Shown here: piece after piece, positions 60,683-64,000 of the stretch
Numbering within the stretch: position 1 is the stretch's first letter
Layout: each line of letters opens with the position of its first letter
Origin: Propionivibrio dicarboxylicus
GTDB lineage: Bacteria; Pseudomonadota; Gammaproteobacteria; Burkholderiales; Rhodocyclaceae
Assembly: GCF_900099695.1 (NCBI RefSeq)
Contig: NZ_FNCY01000005.1
Coordinates: 62,001 to 126,000, forward strand
Length of the DNA: 64,000 bases
Reading direction: 5' to 3'
Notes under the pieces: model-generated
The model's database searches: none
What the model was told of the DNA's origin: nothing
What the model saw: only the letters and a program-made list of their open reading frames with translations
Program-made: the position numbers and the translations under genes

Positions 60683-63016
60683 ATGGCCATCTCACGTAAG
60701 ATATCCGGCGCTTCGGTCGGCGTCTCTGCTGCGACGCCGAGCCCCTTGCCCGAGAAAATCGCGGTGGTGCTGCAAGAATCACGCTGGTTGGCCCTGATCG
60801 CCTTCTCGGCGTTTCTTGCCCTGTCGTTGTGGGGCTATCAGAAGGGCGACCCCGGTTGGTCGCATGCGGTTCAGGGCAAGGTCTTGCAGAATCCCGCCGG
60901 TCGTGGTGGCGCCTGGCTGTCCGATTTGCTGCTCTATGTATTCGGCATTTCCGCCTGGTGGTGGGTGGTGTTGCTGCTTGCCTGCGTATGGTGGGGATAC
61001 CGTCGTCTCGATGGTTTGCGGGGAGTGGATCGGCGTCCTCTCTACATCGCGCTGTTGGGTTTCGTCGCGGTGATCGTGTCGAGCTGCGGACTCGAGGCGC
61101 TACGGTTTTATTCGCTCAAGGCGCAGTTGCCCTTGGCGCCGGGAGGCGTTCTCGGCATGGAAATCGGGCGCGTCGCGGTGCGCTATCTCGGGTATACCGG
61201 GGCGACGCTGATTCTGCTGTCCGCCTGGATGCTCGGCTGGAGCATTTTCTCAGGGATGTCGTGGGTCAGTGCCGCCGAGCGCTTCGGTCGATTCATCGAA
61301 ATGCTGCTGGGCGGTTCGTATCATCTGTTCGATCGTTGGCGCGATCGGCGCATCGGGCGCGAAGTTGCGCGCGAGCGCGATGCCGTCGTTGAAGTCGAGA
61401 AAAAACGGGTGGCGCCGCACGAGCCGATTGTGGTCGAGGCGCCGGAAGTGGAGATCAAGCGCTCGGTCAAGGTCGAAAAGCGGATCGAGCGCGAAAAGCA
61501 GGTGCTGCTCTTTCCGGAAGCTGTCGAGGGCGGGCTGTTGCCGCCCTTGCACCTGCTTGAACCGATCCCCGAACACAAAGAGCAGATCAGCGTCGAAGGC
61601 CTCGATACCACGTCACGGCTGATCGAGCGGAAACTCGCCGATTTCGGTGTCATCGTCAAAGTCCTGGCGGCGTATCCCGGGCCGGTCATTACCCGCTACG
61701 AAATCGAGCCGGCGGTCGGCGTCAAGGGGGCGCAGATCGTCAATCTCGCCAAGGACCTGGCACGCGCCTTGTCGATGGCGTCGATCCGTGTCGTCGAGAC
61801 AGTGCCCGGAAAGTCCTGCATGGCGCTGGAATTGCCGAATGCCAAGCGGCAGACGGTACGCCTGTCCGAAATCATTTCGAGCGCGGCCTACCACGACATG
61901 AACTCGTCGCTCGCCATGACGCTCGGCAAGGACATCGGTGGGCAGCCGGTCGTCGTCGATCTCGCCAAGATGCCGCACCTGCTGGTCGCCGGGACGACCG
62001 GGTCGGGCAAGTCGGTCGGCATCAACGCGATGATTCTTTCCTTGCTTTACAAGTCGGAGCCGGAGAAGGTCCGGCTGATCCTCGTCGATCCGAAGATGCT
62101 TGAACTGTCGATCTACGAAGGAATTCCGCACCTTCTGGCGCCGGTCGTCGTCGACATGAAGCATGCCGCCAACGCACTCAACTGGTGTGTCGCCGAGATG
62201 GAGCGCCGCTACAAGCTGATGTCGGCGGTCGGCGTGCGCAACATTGCCGGTCTCAACCACCGCATTCGCGATGCGCAGAAACTCGGCAACCGGCTGCCGA
62301 ATCCCTTGTCGCTGACACCGGAGACGCCGGAACCGCTCGAATTGATGCCGAACATCGTCGTCGTGATCGACGAGTTGGCCGACCTGATGATGGTCGCCGG
62401 CAAGAAGGTCGAACAGCTGATTGCGCGGCTCGCCCAGAAAGCGCGGGCGGCCGGCATTCACCTGATTCTGGCGACGCAGCGGCCGTCGGTCGACGTGATC
62501 ACCGGTCTCATCAAGGCCAATATTCCGACGCGGATTTCTTTCCAGGTGTCGTCGAAGATCGATTCGCGCACGATTCTCGACCAGATGGGCGCCGAAGCGC
62601 TGCTCGGACAGGGCGATATGCTTTACCTCGCGCCGGGAGTCGGCTATCCGACGCGTGTTCACGGGGCCTTCGTTGCCGACGAGGAGGTGCATCGCGTCGT
62701 CGATTCGCTCAAGAAGGCGGCGGCGCCGCAGTATGTCGAGGGCGTGCTCTCGGGGGGGGGGCTCGATGACGACGGCGACGCCGGCGGCGCGAGCGGCGAG
62801 TTGGGGGGCGACGCCGAAGCAGACGCCTTGTACGACCAGGCCGTCGAGGTCGTGATGAAAAATCGCCGCGCCTCGATTTCGTTGGTGCAGCGGCATCTGC
62901 GTATCGGCTACAACCGTTCGGCGCGACTGATCGAAGCAATGGAGAAGGCCGGGCTGGTCTCGGCAATGGATGCGCGCGGCGGTCGCGAAGTGCTGGCGCG
63001 CAAGGAAGAGAACTGA
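60683..63016 (+). CDS. ftsK: DNA translocase FtsK
   Basis: FtsK pumps chromosomal DNA toward dif at the septum and activates XerCD. The 777-residue protein has four predicted N-terminal helices (residues 35-190), a short linker, the RecA-like motor (about 300-690) with Walker [21 protein letters not shown] near 436 and Walker [17 protein letters not shown], and a C-terminal gamma winged helix ([20 protein letters not shown]) that reads KOPS sites. Between motor and gamma a run of ten G (62752-62761) encodes SGGG in a low-complexity Gly/Asp linker. The linker is much shorter than in E. coli FtsK. lolA starts on the last base of the stop. Confidence 0.96.
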   Translation: MAISRKISGASVGVSAATPSPLPEKIAVVLQESRWLALIAFSAFLALSLWGYQKGDPGWSHAVQGKVLQNPAGRGGAWLSDLLLYVFGISAWWWVVLLLACVWWGYRRLDGLRGVDRRPLYIALLGFVAVIVSSCGLEALRFYSLKAQLPLAPGGVLGMEIGRVAVRYLGYTGATLILLSAWMLGWSIFSGMSWVSAAERFGRFIEMLLGGSYHLFDRWRDRRIGREVARERDAVVEVEKKRVAPHEPIVVEAPEVEIKRSVKVEKRIEREKQVLLFPEAVEGGLLPPLHLLEPIPEHKEQISVEGLDTTSRLIERKLADFGVIVKVLAAYPGPVITRYEIEPAVGVKGAQIVNLAKDLARALSMASIRVVETVPGKSCMALELPNAKRQTVRLSEIISSAAYHDMNSSLAMTLGKDIGGQPVVVDLAKMPHLLVAGTTGSGKSVGINAMILSLLYKSEPEKVRLILVDPKMLELSIYEGIPHLLAPVVVDMKHAANALNWCVAEMERRYKLMSAVGVRNIAGLNHRIRDAQKLGNRLPNPLSLTPETPEPLELMPNIVVVIDELADLMMVAGKKVEQLIARLAQKARAAGIHLILATQRPSVDVITGLIKANIPTRISFQVSSKIDSRTILDQMGAEALLGQGDMLYLAPGVGYPTRVHGAFVADEEVHRVVDSLKKAAAPQYVEGVLSGGGLDDDGDAGGASGELGGDAEADALYDQAVEVVMKNRRASISLVQRHLRIGYNRSARLIEAMEKAGLVSAMDARGGREVLARKEEN

Positions 63017-63639
63017 TGCGGAAATTGTGGTGTGTATTGGCATTGTTGTTGGTGAGCCAGGGAGCGGCGGCCGGCGCGATCGAGCGCTTGCATCAATTCC
63101 TCGATTCGACGCGGACCTTGCGGGCGGGATTCACGCAGATCGTCGTTGCCAAGAATGGCAAGCGACCGCAGCAATCGTCGGGCGTCATGATTTTTGTCCG
63201 TCCGGGAAAATTCCGCTGGCAGATCGAGAAGCCCTACAGTCAGCTCCTGGTTGGCGACGGTGAGAAGATCTGGATCTATGATCCGGACTTGCGCCAGGTG
63301 ACGGTCAAGAAGGCCGGGCAGGCCTTGGGCGGCACACCGGCGTCCTTGCTGGCCGGCGAGAGCGGCGGCAAAGCGACGCTGGAACGCAACTTCAGCTTGC
63401 GCGAAGCCGGCGAGCGGGAAGGGCTGGAATGGGTCGAGGCCTTGCCGAAAACGCAGGAGAGCGGCTTCGAGAAGTTGCGACTGGGTTTTGCCGGCAGCGA
63501 ATTGAAGGCGATGGAACTCTTCGATAACTTCGGCCAGACGACTTCGCTGTATTTCGAAAACCTCGAGCGCAATCCGTCGATTGCGCCGTCCTTATTACGG
63601 TTTACGCCGCCTAGCGGCGTCGATGTCATCAGTGAGTGA
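63016..63639 (+). CDS. lolA: Outer-membrane lipoprotein carrier protein LolA
   Basis: LolA takes lipoproteins released by LolCDE across the periplasm to LolB. The 207-residue protein has a signal peptide ([20 protein letters not shown]) and the LolA beta fold: [60 protein letters not shown] and [20 protein letters not shown]. Its start overlaps the ftsK stop (TGATG) and its end overlaps rarA by 17 bases, the usual ftsK-lolA-rarA order. Confidence 0.95.
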   Translation: MRKLWCVLALLLVSQGAAAGAIERLHQFLDSTRTLRAGFTQIVVAKNGKRPQQSSGVMIFVRPGKFRWQIEKPYSQLLVGDGEKIWIYDPDLRQVTVKKAGQALGGTPASLLAGESGGKATLERNFSLREAGEREGLEWVEALPKTQESGFEKLRLGFAGSELKAMELFDNFGQTTSLYFENLERNPSIAPSLLRFTPPSGVDVISE

Positions 63640-64000
63640 TCTTTTTTCAACGCCGCACGTGGTGCCCTTGGCCGAAAGCCTGCGGCCCAGGACGCTGGAC
63701 GATGTCATCGGCCAGCAGCATCTGCTCGGGCCGGGCAAACCGCTGCGCTTGGCGTTTGAAGCGCGCAAGCCGCATTCCCTGATCCTCTGGGGGCCGCCGG
63801 GGGTGGGCAAGACGACGCTGGCGCGGTTGATGGCCGATGCCTTCGATGCCGAATTCGTCGCGCTGTCGGCGGTTTTTTCCGGTGTCAAGGATATCCGCGA
63901 GGCAGTTGCCCATGCCGAGGCGGTGCGCGCGAACAGTGGTCGCTCGACGATTCTCTTCGTCGATGAGGTGCATCGCTTCAACAAGGCGCAGCAGGATGCC
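63623..64000 (+). CDS. rarA: Replication-associated recombination protein A, 3' end missing
   Basis: The window ends inside this gene; 126 codons are visible. It is an AAA+ ATPase: the N-terminal [20 protein letters not shown], the Box VII-like [20 protein letters not shown], Walker [21 protein letters not shown] and Walker [19 protein letters not shown] match RarA/MgsA. It acts on stalled replication forks with SSB. I place the start at an ATG at 63623, inside the end of lolA; a GTG at 63632 is an alternative. Neither has a clear ribosome site. Confidence 0.9.
   Translation, partial: MSSVSDLFSTPHVVPLAESLRPRTLDDVIGQQHLLGPGKPLRLAFEARKPHSLILWGPPGVGKTTLARLMADAFDAEFVALSAVFSGVKDIREAVAHAEAVRANSGRSTILFVDEVHRFNKAQQDA

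Noticed and set aside
62740-62830. A frameshift in ftsK at the G tract
   Set aside because: As given, the frame continues correctly into a normal gamma domain, so the gene is intact in this sequence.

Overview
The window is a GC-rich chromosomal segment (about 62-65% G+C by eye) from a Gram-negative betaproteobacterium. The gene orders queA-tgt-yajC-secD-secF, gyrA-pheA-tyrA-aroA/cmk-rpsA-ihfB and ilvE-zinc finger-waaF, the PilJ pilus chemoreceptor, the LPS heptose genes and a cytochrome c' point to Betaproteobacteria, with Rhodocyclales as my best but unproven guess. Almost everything is core metabolism. I see no phage, integrase, transposase, CRISPR array or plasmid gene. The one long stretch without a convincing gene is 7979-9150, ending in a short fragment that looks like the tail of a lost secreted protein.

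Layout. 1-7978: end of pilJ, an EAL-HDOD signalling protein, a minus-strand run (ilvE, a zinc-finger protein, waaF, an NTF2-like protein, a YheT-type hydrolase), then nudJ and mnmA. 7979-9565: gene desert, fragment and terminator. 9568-12545 (minus): a membrane glycosyltransferase with a small flippase-like protein, and 3-hydroxybutyryl-CoA dehydrogenase. 12644-18763: a short tandem repeat, then a branched-chain amino acid ABC importer (livJHMGF) translationally coupled to a DMT-type transporter. 18760-25944: a 995-residue hybrid histidine kinase, a GST, purB, a small DUF2322-like protein, a 179-bp palindromic MITE-like element, cytochrome c' and a convergent cytochrome b561. 26031-29255 (minus): the glutamate/aspartate ABC importer gltIJKQ. 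29533-34985 (minus): secF, secD, yajC, tgt, queA, with a tRNA-Leu(CAA) divergent from queA. 35263-39023: a LysR regulator divergent from a TSUP transporter, a PLP decarboxylase and a lysine-free acidic protein. 39057-41931 (minus): ubiG, an OmpA-like protein, an MTA/SAH-type deaminase. 42145-50846: gyrA, aromatic amino acid genes with an aroA-cmk fusion, rpsA, ihfB. 51038-55831: lapB, the heptose genes hldA and hldD, cysM and an exonuclease. 55852-64000: a hidden 35-codon membrane ORF, nadE, glnB, an Smr protein, trxB, a Crp/Fnr regulator, ftsK, lolA and the start of rarA.

How it works together. Envelope construction recurs: heptose synthesis and transfer (hldA, hldD, waaF), LPS control (lapB), lipoprotein sorting (lolA), Sec export (secDF, yajC) and an OmpA-like anchor. 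Two amino-acid importers and the PII protein GlnB deal with nitrogen supply. Many genes are coupled by ATGA or TGATG overlaps. GC-rich perfect stem-loops sit in several gaps inside operons (after ilvE, livJ, gltI and yajC), which suggests staged expression of binding protein versus permease, or mRNA stabilisation. The observations most worth a second look are the palindromic element at 24433-24611, the LysR/TSUP/decarboxylase/acidic-protein module, the gene desert with its fragment, the hidden small membrane ORF, the G10 tract in ftsK and the aroA-cmk fusion.
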